Shown: piece after piece, positions 9,067-18,692 of the stretch
Position numbering within the stretch: position 1 is the stretch's first letter
Layout of the letters: every line of letters begins with the position of its first letter
Origin: Flavisolibacter sp.
GTDB taxonomy: Bacteria; Bacteroidota; Bacteroidia; Chitinophagales; Chitinophagaceae
Length of the DNA stretch: 64,000 nt
Direction: 5' to 3'
Assembly (NCBI GenBank): GCA_028288675.1
Contig: JAQBNG010000146.1
Coordinates: 1-64,000 of the forward strand
The notes under the pieces: model-generated
What the model was told of the DNA's origin: nothing
Databases searched by the model: none
What the model saw: the letters and a program-made list of their open reading frames with translations, nothing else
Made by a program: the position numbers and the translations under genes

Positions 9067-11055
9067 ATGAAGAAGATTTTTTTGTGCCTTATATTGATAA
9101 TTGCAGTTAAGATAAGTGAGGCGCAATTTAGCCGGTATATTATACAATTCAGAAACAAAGCCGGTTCATCTTTTTCATTAAATAATCCTATTCAGTATTT
9201 ATCTCAAAAAGCTATTGACAGAAGAACAAGATATTCAATAGCAGTTGATAGCACCGACCTTCCAATTACACCAAGATACATTGACAGTATACGGTTAGCT
9301 GGCGCAGTTACTATTTTAAATTCCTCCCGCTGGCTCAACCAGGTTTCCATTCAAACATCTGATGCAGCCGCTTTGTCAAAGATCAATAGCTTTCCGTTTG
9401 TGCAAGTTGTTGCGCCTATCGCTTCAAGAACCGCCGCTACCCTGGCAAATAAGAAACCAGATGCAGAAAGCCAAAGAGTTTTAAATACTGCCGGTACAAC
9501 TAATGTTACCGCCGATTTTTTTAGCTATGGATCCTCTTATAATCAGGTACATATTCACAACGGTGAATTCTTACACAACATTGGCCTGCGAGGGCAGAAC
9601 ATGACAATTGGAATTTTTGATGGTGGTTTTTTTCACTACACCACTTTAAAATCATTTGATAGTGTAAATATCAACGGCCAGGTTTTAGGCACCTATGATT
9701 TTGTGGCAAGGGAGCAAAGTGTAATTGAAGATGATTCGCACGGCATGCAATGCTTCTCTGTTATCGCAGCAAACATTCCCGGGCAATTTGTAGGGACGGC
9801 ACCGAAGGCAAATTTTTATTTATTTCGAAGTGAAGACGGCGCTTCGGAATTTCCAATTGAAGAACATAACTGGGTTTGCGCTGCGGAAAGATTGGATAGT
9901 AGCGGAGGCGATTTAATTTCTTCTTCACTAGGCTATAATACGTTTGACGATCCTGCATTTAATCATACATATGCTGATATGAACGGCAATACAACCATTG
10001 TTACAAGAGGTGCAGACCTCGCTGCTAAAAAAGGATTATTTGTTATCAACTCCGCAGGCAATGAGGGTAATAATTCATGGAAATTTATAGCTGCTCCTGC
10101 AGATGGAGATAGTGTTATGGCTGTAGGCGCCGTTGATGCAAGCGGTGGTGTTGCCCCCTTTTCAAGTTATGGGCCTTCATCAGATAATCAAACAAAACCC
10201 GATGTAGCATCGGTAGGTGTAAATACGGTTGTACAAACTCCTTCAAATACTATCGGCACTAATAGTGGAACTTCTTTTTCCGCCCCCAATATTGCCGGCC
10301 TTACAACCTGCCTATGGCAAGGTTTCCAGGAGTTCAATAACATAAAGATCTTAAATGCACTTCGCCAGTCAGGCAGTAAAGCGGCATCACCCGATAATCG
10401 TGTTGGTTATGGCATACCCGATGTAAAAAAAGCGGTGCTCATTTTATTAAAAGATTTTTCCACAGCATCCGCAACCGCATCTTCCTGTAAGAATACTATC
10501 AGCTGGACAAGCAAGGATGTAAGCTCTATGAAGTATGAAATTGAACGCAAAACCGCAGGTGAAACGGCCTATACAAAAGTGGGTGAGCGCCAAGGGGCAG
10601 GTACTTCATTCAGCAGCAGGACTTATAGTTTTGATGACAGCTTAATTAATGTGCAGGCTGGCCTTATATCCTACCGCATCCGTCAGATAATTGATACCGC
10701 CACCACAACTTTAAGTGCAGATTATATTGATACTGTTTCGGTAAATCTTGCTTCTTCCTGCATCACCACAGCTATTAACCCGGTTACAGGCATTGGCGAA
10801 GAAGTGATTTTAATGCCTAACCCAGTAAAAGAGAGGTTTGCTTTAAAAATTACTACTTCATATCCGGTACAAAAATTAGTTATCAGGGTAATAAATAACA
10901 AGGGCCAGGTTCTTTCTGTTATACGCAATAGCAAAGGCAGTGGTACTACTACCATCGAACTTCCATCTGCTTACCTTGCAAGCGGCCAGTATTATGTAAG
11001 TATATATAATGATGAGAAGCTGATTGCCACAAAAGAGCTGATTAAATTACAATAA
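9067..11055 (+). CDS. S8 family serine peptidase (subtilase) with T9SS type A sorting domain
   Basis: 662 aa; IFDGG, SHGMQCFSVI, GTSFSAPNIAG catalytic blocks; C-terminal MPNPVKERFALKI...GQYYVSIYNDEKLIATKELIKLQ. Confidence 0.92.
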   Translation: MKKIFLCLILIIAVKISEAQFSRYIIQFRNKAGSSFSLNNPIQYLSQKAIDRRTRYSIAVDSTDLPITPRYIDSIRLAGAVTILNSSRWLNQVSIQTSDAAALSKINSFPFVQVVAPIASRTAATLANKKPDAESQRVLNTAGTTNVTADFFSYGSSYNQVHIHNGEFLHNIGLRGQNMTIGIFDGGFFHYTTLKSFDSVNINGQVLGTYDFVAREQSVIEDDSHGMQCFSVIAANIPGQFVGTAPKANFYLFRSEDGASEFPIEEHNWVCAAERLDSSGGDLISSSLGYNTFDDPAFNHTYADMNGNTTIVTRGADLAAKKGLFVINSAGNEGNNSWKFIAAPADGDSVMAVGAVDASGGVAPFSSYGPSSDNQTKPDVASVGVNTVVQTPSNTIGTNSGTSFSAPNIAGLTTCLWQGFQEFNNIKILNALRQSGSKAASPDNRVGYGIPDVKKAVLILLKDFSTASATASSCKNTISWTSKDVSSMKYEIERKTAGETAYTKVGERQGAGTSFSSRTYSFDDSLINVQAGLISYRIRQIIDTATTTLSADYIDTVSVNLASSCITTAINPVTGIGEEVILMPNPVKERFALKITTSYPVQKLVIRVINNKGQVLSVIRNSKGSGTTTIELPSAYLASGQYYVSIYNDEKLIATKELIKLQ

Positions 11056-12198
11056 GAATAAGGCAGCAAAAAGCGTATCGGCTTTATCGGCATAGCCTTT
11101 AAAATATTCCTGCTTTACCAATTTCATCCCCGTCTTTTGAACGATGTAATCCGCTACATCTTCGTTTTCTTTTTTAAAGACAGAACAGGTTATATACAAA
11201 AAGCATCCACCAGCTTTTAACGACCTGGCTGCATTTACCGCAATCTTTTTTTGAAGGCTTGCATAAGCTTCAATCTTCTTTTTTTGGAAAAAGCATAGCT
11301 GCTCCGGTGTACGGCTCCAGGTACCTGAACCACTGCAAGGCGCATCGCAAATGATAACATCAAATTTTTGTTTTGATATAAATGTTGAGGAAGAAACATC
11401 GGCAATAAATGACTGGTACTGTTCGATGCCGGCTCTTTTGAAACGGGCTTTTAAATTATGCAGAATACTTTCTCTTATGTCGGAAACAGTAAGGTGAGCC
11501 TTAGGGAAATGATCGTGCAGCAGGATGGTTTTTCCACCGCTGGCAGCACAACAATCCCAACAAGTAAATAAAGCAGGCAGTTGCTGCTCTTTTAAAGCAT
11601 TTATTACTTGCTGTGAGCTTTTATCCTGTATTACCACTTCGCTATCTACGTGTAATACTTCATCAACCTTAGTCATATTAGGAAGCCTGATACAATCATT
11701 TTCAATAAAAAATTGAAGAGAAGCCGCCTCTAATTTCTGAATGACATTACTTCTTTTGCCTGGCCGTATACGAAGAAATAAATCGGGTTGAATAAGATGC
11801 GATTCAGTAAATGATTGCTTATCTATTTGATTGCCTATCTGATCTGAAAAAGAGAAAATAGAATCTACTTCCTCATAGCCAATAAAATGCAGTTTTTCTT
11901 TTATTGACAGAATAGAATGATCGCTCCATTGCGGCATCAACTCTTTTATGAAAACACTTTCTTTATTGCATAAAAATTGACCAATCAGGAGACGCTCTTC
12001 TGTTGATTTGTTCATCCATCCTTTCCCTATACGGTAATAACAATGACACAGGTCACTAACCACCTTCCGGTCTTTAGAACCAAACTTTTTATTTTCTCTG
12101 AAATAATTTTTTAACCAGGCAGAAAAGGGAAGAGTGCCCTTGTAGTGCACTAAAATTGTTTTAGCCGATTGCAGGTAAGAGTAAAGCCTCATTTGCAA
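11047..12198 (-). CDS. RsmB/NOP family class I SAM-dependent RNA methyltransferase
   Basis: 383 aa; VIQDKSSQQV, CWDCCAASGGKTILL, VIICDAPCSGSGTWSRTPE, LYITCSVFKKENED. Confidence 0.9.
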   Translation of the reverse strand: MQMRLYSYLQSAKTILVHYKGTLPFSAWLKNYFRENKKFGSKDRKVVSDLCHCYYRIGKGWMNKSTEERLLIGQFLCNKESVFIKELMPQWSDHSILSIKEKLHFIGYEEVDSIFSFSDQIGNQIDKQSFTESHLIQPDLFLRIRPGKRSNVIQKLEAASLQFFIENDCIRLPNMTKVDEVLHVDSEVVIQDKSSQQVINALKEQQLPALFTCWDCCAASGGKTILLHDHFPKAHLTVSDIRESILHNLKARFKRAGIEQYQSFIADVSSSTFISKQKFDVIICDAPCSGSGTWSRTPEQLCFFQKKKIEAYASLQKKIAVNAARSLKAGGCFLYITCSVFKKENEDVADYIVQKTGMKLVKQEYFKGYADKADTLFAALFLL

Positions 12199-12287
12199 AT
12201 TTGCAGAAAAAACTTACGGCCTGCCAAGTTGAAATCTTACGAGACCATAAGAAAATATTCTATCGAAATGAATTTCTTCAAAAAAAA

Positions 12288-12314
12288 GACCGTTTCACAA
12301 TTTTTGAAACGGTC
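12288..12314 (-). terminator. Rho-independent terminator for the 12340-13269 gene
   Basis: GACCGTTTCA / TGAAACGGTC stem followed on the minus strand by TTTTTTTT. Confidence 0.8.
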
Positions 12315-12339
12315 TCTTGATAAGAAGATTATATACACT

Positions 12340-13269
12340 TTACTGATAAAAAAAAGTATAGTTGGTAGTTTGTGTAGGTTGTCCGGTTATAACGGCTACG
12401 ACCGTTCCAGACACAGGTTTATTTCCTGCCCCATTAACGTAGGTTGTAGTAATGACGACATTTACGGGCGGCGAAGTCGTCATGGAACTAGTTTCCATTT
12501 TAGTTATAACATGTGTACCGGTATTGGGCAAGCCATTTAGCGCAAAATTTTGCGCTGCGCTGGGAGCCACATACACATTATTAACACTTGATGTCCCATA
12601 GGTATATTTCCATTCTCCATCCAAATCCATCGCACCGTTAGGATTGGCAACATCAGTGTACAGTTTCATATTCATTACTCTGTCCGATGCATCATATGTG
12701 AAGTCATACTTACTATTCATCATAATACTACCGGGCATCACCGTCGAGAACATATACGAGTTATATGACATCATCTTGCCGGATGTATAAGTATAAACCG
12801 AACTATCAATAGTGCCCATAGAAATGCCTCCCATATCCATATTCATGATGTGAACACTATAGTCATAATTCATAGTGGATGCATTTGGATAATGAAACGT
12901 TTTTACAGCCGTATCGGAAGTTGTCCCCGGCATGTCGGCTATTTTCTGAAGCACCTTCGTTATACGGCCTACGCCGTCCCGCATATACTTATGAAAGCTA
13001 TTAACAGGCATTCCGCCGGAAGTTCCGGAAATGGTCATTGTTTCCAGCCTTTTTTGAGAATCGTAGGTGTATAAAGTGGTTTGTGTTTCGGAGCCGGTAA
13101 TGGCCACTGTTTTTACAAGGAGTCCCGAGGTGTTTCCGTTTCCGTTGCCGCCACCAGGACCTGTTCCAGTTCCGCCGCCCCCATTGTTTTGAAGAAGATC
13201 TGAAGAAATTTCCTTTTGGCAGGAAGCCAATAATAGCACAGTGCTCAAAGCAGTTAGTAAACGTTTCAT
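12340..13269 (-). CDS. Hypothetical lipoprotein
   Basis: 309 aa; MKRLLTALSTVLLLASCQKE lipobox followed by a Gly-rich linker. Confidence 0.75.
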   Translation of the reverse strand: MKRLLTALSTVLLLASCQKEISSDLLQNNGGGGTGTGPGGGNGNGNTSGLLVKTVAITGSETQTTLYTYDSQKRLETMTISGTSGGMPVNSFHKYMRDGVGRITKVLQKIADMPGTTSDTAVKTFHYPNASTMNYDYSVHIMNMDMGGISMGTIDSSVYTYTSGKMMSYNSYMFSTVMPGSIMMNSKYDFTYDASDRVMNMKLYTDVANPNGAMDLDGEWKYTYGTSSVNNVYVAPSAAQNFALNGLPNTGTHVITKMETSSMTTSPPVNVVITTTYVNGAGNKPVSGTVVAVITGQPTQTTNYTFFYQ

Positions 13270-13294
13270 AGTTTGGAATTTAGCGGTAAAATAA

Positions 13295-14581
13295 TTATAA
13301 TTCTAACAAAGCCTTCACCGGGTCTTTTCCAAAAAGCAGAAGCTCAGGATTTTCCAGCAATTCTTTTACACGAACAAGAAAAGAAACAGATTCACGTCCG
13401 TCAATAATACGGTGGTCATAACTAAGGGCTAAATACATCATTGGGCGTATAACAATTTGTCCATCTACGACCACAGGACGTTCCTGTATTTTATGCATGC
13501 CTAAAATAGCCGACTGTGGAATATTAATAATTGGCGTACTTAGCAAAGAGCCAAACACACCGCCATTAGTGATGGTAAAAGTGCCGCCCTGCATTTCTTC
13601 CATAGTTAATTTATTATCCCGGGCCTTGGTCGCCAGTTCCACTACTTTCTTTTCTATCCCAGCCATGCTTAAACTTTCAGCATTACGAATTACCGGAACT
13701 ACCAACCCTTTTGGCGCAGATACAGCTATAGAAATATCGCAGTAGTTATGATGCAAAATTGAGTCGCCATCAATATAGGCATTTACCTTAGGCCACTCAG
13801 CCAGACCAAAACAACAGGCTTTAACAAAGAACGACATGAAGCCAAGGTTCACTCCATTTTTCTCTTTGAACTTGTCCTTGTTTGCAGTGCGTATTGCCAT
13901 GATCTTACTCATATCCACTTCGTTAAAAGTGGTAAGCATAGCGGTTGTATTTTTTGCTTCAACCAGGCGCCGGCTGACTGTTTTCCGCAGGTTGCTCATC
14001 TTCTCGCGGCCTTCGGTGCGATTGAATAATTCAACGCCGGGCTTTGTACCAGGATGCTCTAATGCGTTTAGCACATCGTCTTTTAGAATCTTTCCGTTAG
14101 GGCCGCTTGGTTGAATATTTTTTGGGTCAACTTTTTTATCAGCAATAATGGCGGAGGCAATGGGAGTTGCTTTGAGGTCTGTTTGGGGCTTGGGGGCTTG
14201 GGGTTGGGCCGCTGCCACTGCATCTGTTTTACTTATTGCCGGTTGCCCATTGCCGGTTGCCTGTACATTTTCAACTGCAGGCACTGTTCCTTTTTCTTCT
14301 TGCTTATTGCCCATTGCCTGTTGCCCATTGCCTCCCTCCGGTTTAGCGGCTTTATCATCAATCTGCGCTACCGTGTCCCCAATATTTAAAGTATCTCCTT
14401 CCTTACCTACTGTTTTTAATATGCCGGCTTGTTCCGCATTTAATTCAAAGGTGGCTTTTTCACTTTCCAGTTCGGCAATCACTTCATCACGCTCTACATA
14501 ATCGCCATCGGCTTTCAACCATTTCACAAGGGTTACTTCGTTTATGGATTCGCCAACGGTTGGTACTTTAATTTCAATCAT
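13295..14581 (-). CDS. odhB: 2-oxoglutarate dehydrogenase E2, dihydrolipoyllysine-residue succinyltransferase
   Basis: 428 aa; lipoyl domain with [12 protein letters not shown]1/E3-binding domain, catalytic [16 protein letters not shown]. Confidence 0.95.
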   Translation of the reverse strand: MIEIKVPTVGESINEVTLVKWLKADGDYVERDEVIAELESEKATFELNAEQAGILKTVGKEGDTLNIGDTVAQIDDKAAKPEGGNGQQAMGNKQEEKGTVPAVENVQATGNGQPAISKTDAVAAAQPQAPKPQTDLKATPIASAIIADKKVDPKNIQPSGPNGKILKDDVLNALEHPGTKPGVELFNRTEGREKMSNLRKTVSRRLVEAKNTTAMLTTFNEVDMSKIMAIRTANKDKFKEKNGVNLGFMSFFVKACCFGLAEWPKVNAYIDGDSILHHNYCDISIAVSAPKGLVVPVIRNAESLSMAGIEKKVVELATKARDNKLTMEEMQGGTFTITNGGVFGSLLSTPIINIPQSAILGMHKIQERPVVVDGQIVIRPMMYLALSYDHRIIDGRESVSFLVRVKELLENPELLLFGKDPVKALLEL

Positions 14582-14632
14582 AACTTTAATCTAAGTGTCG
14601 CAAATTTCGGGTAAAAAAGATAATAAAAAAGA

Positions 14633-14669
14633 AAGCCCTTTGCTTTATTCGTGTTTCGGCAAAGGGCTT
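14633..14669 (-). terminator. Rho-independent terminator downstream of sucA
   Basis: Perfect 11-bp stem AAGCCCTTTGC / GCAAAGGGCTT with T-rich tail on the minus strand. Confidence 0.85.
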
Positions 14670-14690
14670 ACAATTTATTTTCTATAATTA

Positions 14691-17447
14691 TCAAATACTG
14701 AACGCCGTCTCTACAATTTCCGCCTGCTCCTGCGCATGAACTTTACTGTACCCTGTCGCCGTAGAGGCACTTGGCTGACGGCTGATGATGCCATAATTGA
14801 TAGTCTTTAAGTTCATTTGCAAGAAAGAGGCTGCACCCATATTCAGCGGCTCTTCCTGCACCCAGAACCAGGTTGCCTTGTTGTACTTTTTATAAAGTTC
14901 CTCCAGTTGCTTATACGGCAATGGGTAGATTTGTTCAAGCCTGATAACGGCTACATCTTTTCTTCCTTCTTTTTGCTGATGATCCGCTAAATCAAAATAC
15001 ACTTTACCACTGCAGAATAAAACTTTCTTTACGCTTGCTGCATCGCCTGCAAAAGTATCATCAATCACTTCCTTAAACCCTCCGGTTGTAAACTCGGTTA
15101 TATGAGAGTAAGTAGCAGGTAAACGAAGGTTAGCCTTTGGTGAAAAATTGATAAGTGGCTTACGGAAAGCCCATGTCATCTGGCGGCGAAGCGCATGAAA
15201 CAAATTGGCAGAAGTAGTAATGTTGGTTACTACCATATTCAGCTCAGCACATAGTTGTAAAAAGCGTTCAATTCTGCCACTGCTATGCTCAGGACCCTGG
15301 CCTTCGTAACCGTGTGGCAATAACATTACCACACCGCTCATGCGCTGCCACTTTTGTTCGGATGAAGAAATGAATTGGTCAATGATGATTTGTGCGCCAT
15401 TGGCAAAATCGCCAAACTGCGCTTCCCACAAAACAAGGTTGTTAGGGTTAGCCATGGCATAACCATATTCAAAGCCCAGCACCCCATATTCGCTTAGCAA
15501 AGAATTATAAATTTTAAATTTTGACTGGCCTTCCTGAAAATGATCTAAGCGGTTATATTCTTCATTTGTTTTTTCATCGTAAAGAACAGAATGACGGTGC
15601 GAGAAAGTGCCTCGTTTTACATCCTGCCCACTCATACGAACCTGTTTATTTTCGACTAACAAGCTGCTATAGCCTAATAATTCGCCTGTAGCCCAATCTA
15701 CTTTTTGTTCAGCTTCAAACAGCTTGACTTTATCCTGGAGAATTTTATCCACTTTACGCAGAGGAGTAAAACCTTCGGGATATTTCATCAGGCCATTGAA
15801 CAACTTTCTAAAGCTTTCTTCGCTTATCGCTGTTACCGGCGACCTGTCAAAATCTTCTTCGGTAGCCCTGCGTAAACTCTTCCACCACATTTCCGGCTGC
15901 TGATAATTGTATGGCAACGGATTTTGTTTTATTTCATCCAGGCGCTCCTGCAAATCGGTCCAGAATTGCTTTTCCATGTCCTTCGCCATTTGCTGCGCAT
16001 CGCTTTCACCATTTTGCAAAAGATAAGCTACATACGTTTCCCGCGGATTGGCATGCTTGTCAATCATAGCATACAACTGCGGCTGTGTAAACTTTGGATC
16101 ATCGCCCTCATTGTGCCCATGCCTGCGATAGCAAACCATGTCAATAAAAATATCTGAGTTGAATTCCTGCCTGTACCTTGTTGCAATCTCAACACATTTT
16201 ACTACGGCCTCCGGATCGTCACCATTTACATGGATAACCGGCGCCTGGATGGTCGCTGCCACTGAGGTTGAATAGTCAGAACTTCTCGCATCATCAAAAT
16301 CGGTGGTAAAACCAATCTGGTTATTGATAACAAAATGGATGGTTCCGCCGGTGTAATAACCATCCAGTTTACTCATTTGCACAATCTCGTAAACGATTCC
16401 TTGCCCTGCGTGTGAGGCATCACCATGAATTAATATGGGCAATACGGCATCAAATTCTGAATCGTATAAACAATCTGCCTTTGCTCTTGAATAGCCCAAC
16501 ACAACAGGATTCACCGCTTCCAGATGCGAAGGGTTCGGGGCTAATTTTAAATGTACTTTTTTGCCTGATGGCGTATCAACTTCTGAGCTAAAGCCGAGGT
16601 GATATTTTACATCGCCGCTTCCCATCGTTTGGTCCGGAATGGAAGTGCCTTCGAACTCACTGAAAATAGTTTCGTAGGTTTTCCCTAAAATGTTAGCCAG
16701 TACATTCAACCGCCCACGATGCGCCATGCCAATCACTACTTCTTTTACGCCTGATTCTGCACCTGTATTAATGATGGCATCCAACGCGGCAATTGTAGTC
16801 TCGCCGCCTTCCAATGAAAACCGTTTTTGGCCGATATATTTTGTATGAAGAAACTTTTCGAAAATGACACCCTGATTCAACTTTTGCAGGATGCGCTTCT
16901 TTTTATCTAGGGAAAGAGTTTGTTCAGCACCACCTTCAAATTCTTTCTGTATCCACTCTACCCTTTCCGATGTTAAAATATAGTCGTACTCAATTCCTAT
17001 ATGCTGTGTATATATTTTTTGAAGTTTATCTAAGATTTGCTGAAGTGTAGCTGATTCGAGGCCAATGAATTTCCCTGCTTCGAATTTGGTTGCCAGATCG
17101 GCGTCTGTTAAGCCAAAATATTTTAAATGGAGATTCGCTCCCCTGTCTTTTCTTTTACGAATTGGATTTGTATCTGCTACCAGGTGGCCTTTATTACGAT
17201 AAGCTGTAATAAGGCTGTAAACAGCAAACTCTTTTGCCAGTCCGGCTGAATCGACAGGCGCCGCTTTAACCTGTTCCGAAACAGGAGTTGCCGTATGTCC
17301 ATTAGTGGGCTGGCTGATGGCAAAATCGAAACCTTCAAAAAAGCGCCGGAAATCGGGATCAACACTTTCGGGATTTTGAACAAAATCGTTGTAAAGGCCT
17401 TCAATATAAGCCGGGTGTGACTGGGTGATGTAAGAAAAATCCTTCAT
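14691..17447 (-). CDS. sucA: 2-oxoglutarate dehydrogenase E1 component
   Basis: Internal in-frame Met at 17447 (MKDFSYITQSHPAYIEGLYNDF) is more plausible than the ORF-track start at 17516. IGMAHRGRLNVLANI, HGDASHAGQGIVYE, LPHGYEGQGPEHSSGRIER. Confidence 0.95.
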   Translation of the reverse strand: MKDFSYITQSHPAYIEGLYNDFVQNPESVDPDFRRFFEGFDFAISQPTNGHTATPVSEQVKAAPVDSAGLAKEFAVYSLITAYRNKGHLVADTNPIRKRKDRGANLHLKYFGLTDADLATKFEAGKFIGLESATLQQILDKLQKIYTQHIGIEYDYILTSERVEWIQKEFEGGAEQTLSLDKKKRILQKLNQGVIFEKFLHTKYIGQKRFSLEGGETTIAALDAIINTGAESGVKEVVIGMAHRGRLNVLANILGKTYETIFSEFEGTSIPDQTMGSGDVKYHLGFSSEVDTPSGKKVHLKLAPNPSHLEAVNPVVLGYSRAKADCLYDSEFDAVLPILIHGDASHAGQGIVYEIVQMSKLDGYYTGGTIHFVINNQIGFTTDFDDARSSDYSTSVAATIQAPVIHVNGDDPEAVVKCVEIATRYRQEFNSDIFIDMVCYRRHGHNEGDDPKFTQPQLYAMIDKHANPRETYVAYLLQNGESDAQQMAKDMEKQFWTDLQERLDEIKQNPLPYNYQQPEMWWKSLRRATEEDFDRSPVTAISEESFRKLFNGLMKYPEGFTPLRKVDKILQDKVKLFEAEQKVDWATGELLGYSSLLVENKQVRMSGQDVKRGTFSHRHSVLYDEKTNEEYNRLDHFQEGQSKFKIYNSLLSEYGVLGFEYGYAMANPNNLVLWEAQFGDFANGAQIIIDQFISSSEQKWQRMSGVVMLLPHGYEGQGPEHSSGRIERFLQLCAELNMVVTNITTSANLFHALRRQMTWAFRKPLINFSPKANLRLPATYSHITEFTTGGFKEVIDDTFAGDAASVKKVLFCSGKVYFDLADHQQKEGRKDVAVIRLEQIYPLPYKQLEELYKKYNKATWFWVQEEPLNMGAASFLQMNLKTINYGIISRQPSASTATGYSKVHAQEQAEIVETAFSI

Positions 17448-17660
17448 GAAGAATAGTTGAATTAAGGCCCGCAAATATACCACGTATATGTTTACAGTTA
17501 CGGGGTCAGGCTCCATGTTTTGAGGTGGTAATTCTGCTGTAAATTTTCCTGAACAACTGTGGCCTTATAAACCTAAACATGCGCTTAACAAAAAAATTGG
17601 GCTTCCCTTCCCTATTTTAAATTGTTTCCCCTACATTTGCCCTCCGAAATTTAAAAGAAC

Positions 17661-17918
17661 ATGGCTAATCATAAGGCAACAAAAAAAGACATGCGCCAAT
17701 CGGCTAAGCGTCGCGAAAGTAACCGTTATAATGGCAAAACAACCCGTAATGCTATAAGAGATTTTAAAGTTATTACCGATGCTTCTGCAGCCGGTGAAAA
17801 ACTTCCCGGTGTATCTTCCATGCTTGATAAATTAGCAAAGCGTGGTGTGATACATAAAAACAAGGCGGCTAACTTAAAAAGTAAGCTGGCAAGAAAGGCG
17901 AATAAATTAGCGAAGTAA
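17661..17918 (+). CDS. rpsT: 30S ribosomal protein S20
   Basis: 85 aa; MANHKATKKDMRQSAKRRESNRYNGKTTRNAIRDF...LDKLAKRGVIHKNKAANLKSKLARKANKL. Confidence 0.95.
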   Translation: MANHKATKKDMRQSAKRRESNRYNGKTTRNAIRDFKVITDASAAGEKLPGVSSMLDKLAKRGVIHKNKAANLKSKLARKANKLAK

Positions 17919-17938
17919 GATTTCAGTCCCAAATATTT

Positions 17939-17973
17939 AAAAGCACCCTGTAATTGCAGGGTGCTTTTCGTTT
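17939..17973 (+). terminator. Rho-independent terminator of rpsT
   Basis: AAAAGCACCCTG / CAGGGTGCTTTT perfect stem, then CGTTTTT. Confidence 0.9.
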
Positions 17974-18020
17974 TTAATTGCTTCATGTAAATTGGGCTGC
18001 ATTTTGTGTAAGTTGGTGTC

Positions 18021-18314
18021 ATGTACACTCGTGAAAAAATCCTTCAGTTATTAAGAACTAAAAAGCCAGAACTGGAGCAGAAATATTCCGTTTCCGAACT
18101 TGGGCTGTTTGGCTCTTATGCCAGGGGAGATCAAACCGAACAAAGTGATATTGATATTCTAGTGGACTTCAGAAAAAAAATCGATGGCTTTCAATACGTC
18201 CGTTTAGCTCACGAATTAGAAGATTTGTTCTCTCATAAAATTGATGTTGTTTCCCGTGGTTGTATAAAATCGCAATACTTGCCTTATGTTGAAAATTGCC
18301 TGATCCATGTCTGA
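18021..18314 (+). CDS. MntA-type minimal nucleotidyltransferase (antitoxin of a MntA/HepT module)
   Basis: 97 aa; GLFGSYARGDQTEQSDIDILVDF nucleotidyltransferase signature; next to a HepT-like reading frame. Confidence 0.88.
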   Translation: MYTREKILQLLRTKKPELEQKYSVSELGLFGSYARGDQTEQSDIDILVDFRKKIDGFQYVRLAHELEDLFSHKIDVVSRGCIKSQYLPYVENCLIHV

Positions 18315-18652
18315 ACGGAGTACACTCTTACTTCTTGGTGATATAGAAAACGCTATAGCAAAAATTCTTCTTTACACAAAAGATTATACTCTTGCAGATT
18401 ACAAAAATGACAGCAAAACAAAAGAAGCGGTTGAGCGGAACTTTGAAATAAATTATTGGAAGCCGCCAGCAGACTTTCAACAAATTACAAGCTTACATAC
18501 TCTTCCATTAATGGCGCATTCTCAAAGATTTCAGAAACTTTATCATTCATGAGTATTTCGGCATAAACGGTGATATAGTTTGGGAAACTATTGAAGTTCG
18601 TCTTCCGGAATTATTAAAACTGCTAAGAGTTCAAATTGAAGAAATGTCTTAA
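18307..18652 (+). pseudogene. HepT-like HEPN toxin, disrupted by two frameshifts
   Basis: Homology runs through three frames: MSERSTLLLLGDIENAIAKIL...VERNFEI (frame mod 1), EAASRLSTNYKLTYSSIN (mod 0), RILKDFRNFIIHEYFGINGDIVWETIEVRLPELLKLLRVQIEEMS* (mod 2). RNFIIHEY fits RX4HXY. Confidence 0.8.
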
Positions 18653-18692
18653 GCCATCACCATCCCGCACTCCCCTTTTCTTACATTCGCCT

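Noticed and set aside
14148-14501. Plus-strand ORFs opposite the odhB linker
   Set aside because: Produced by the repeat-rich linker; odhB is unambiguous on the other strand.
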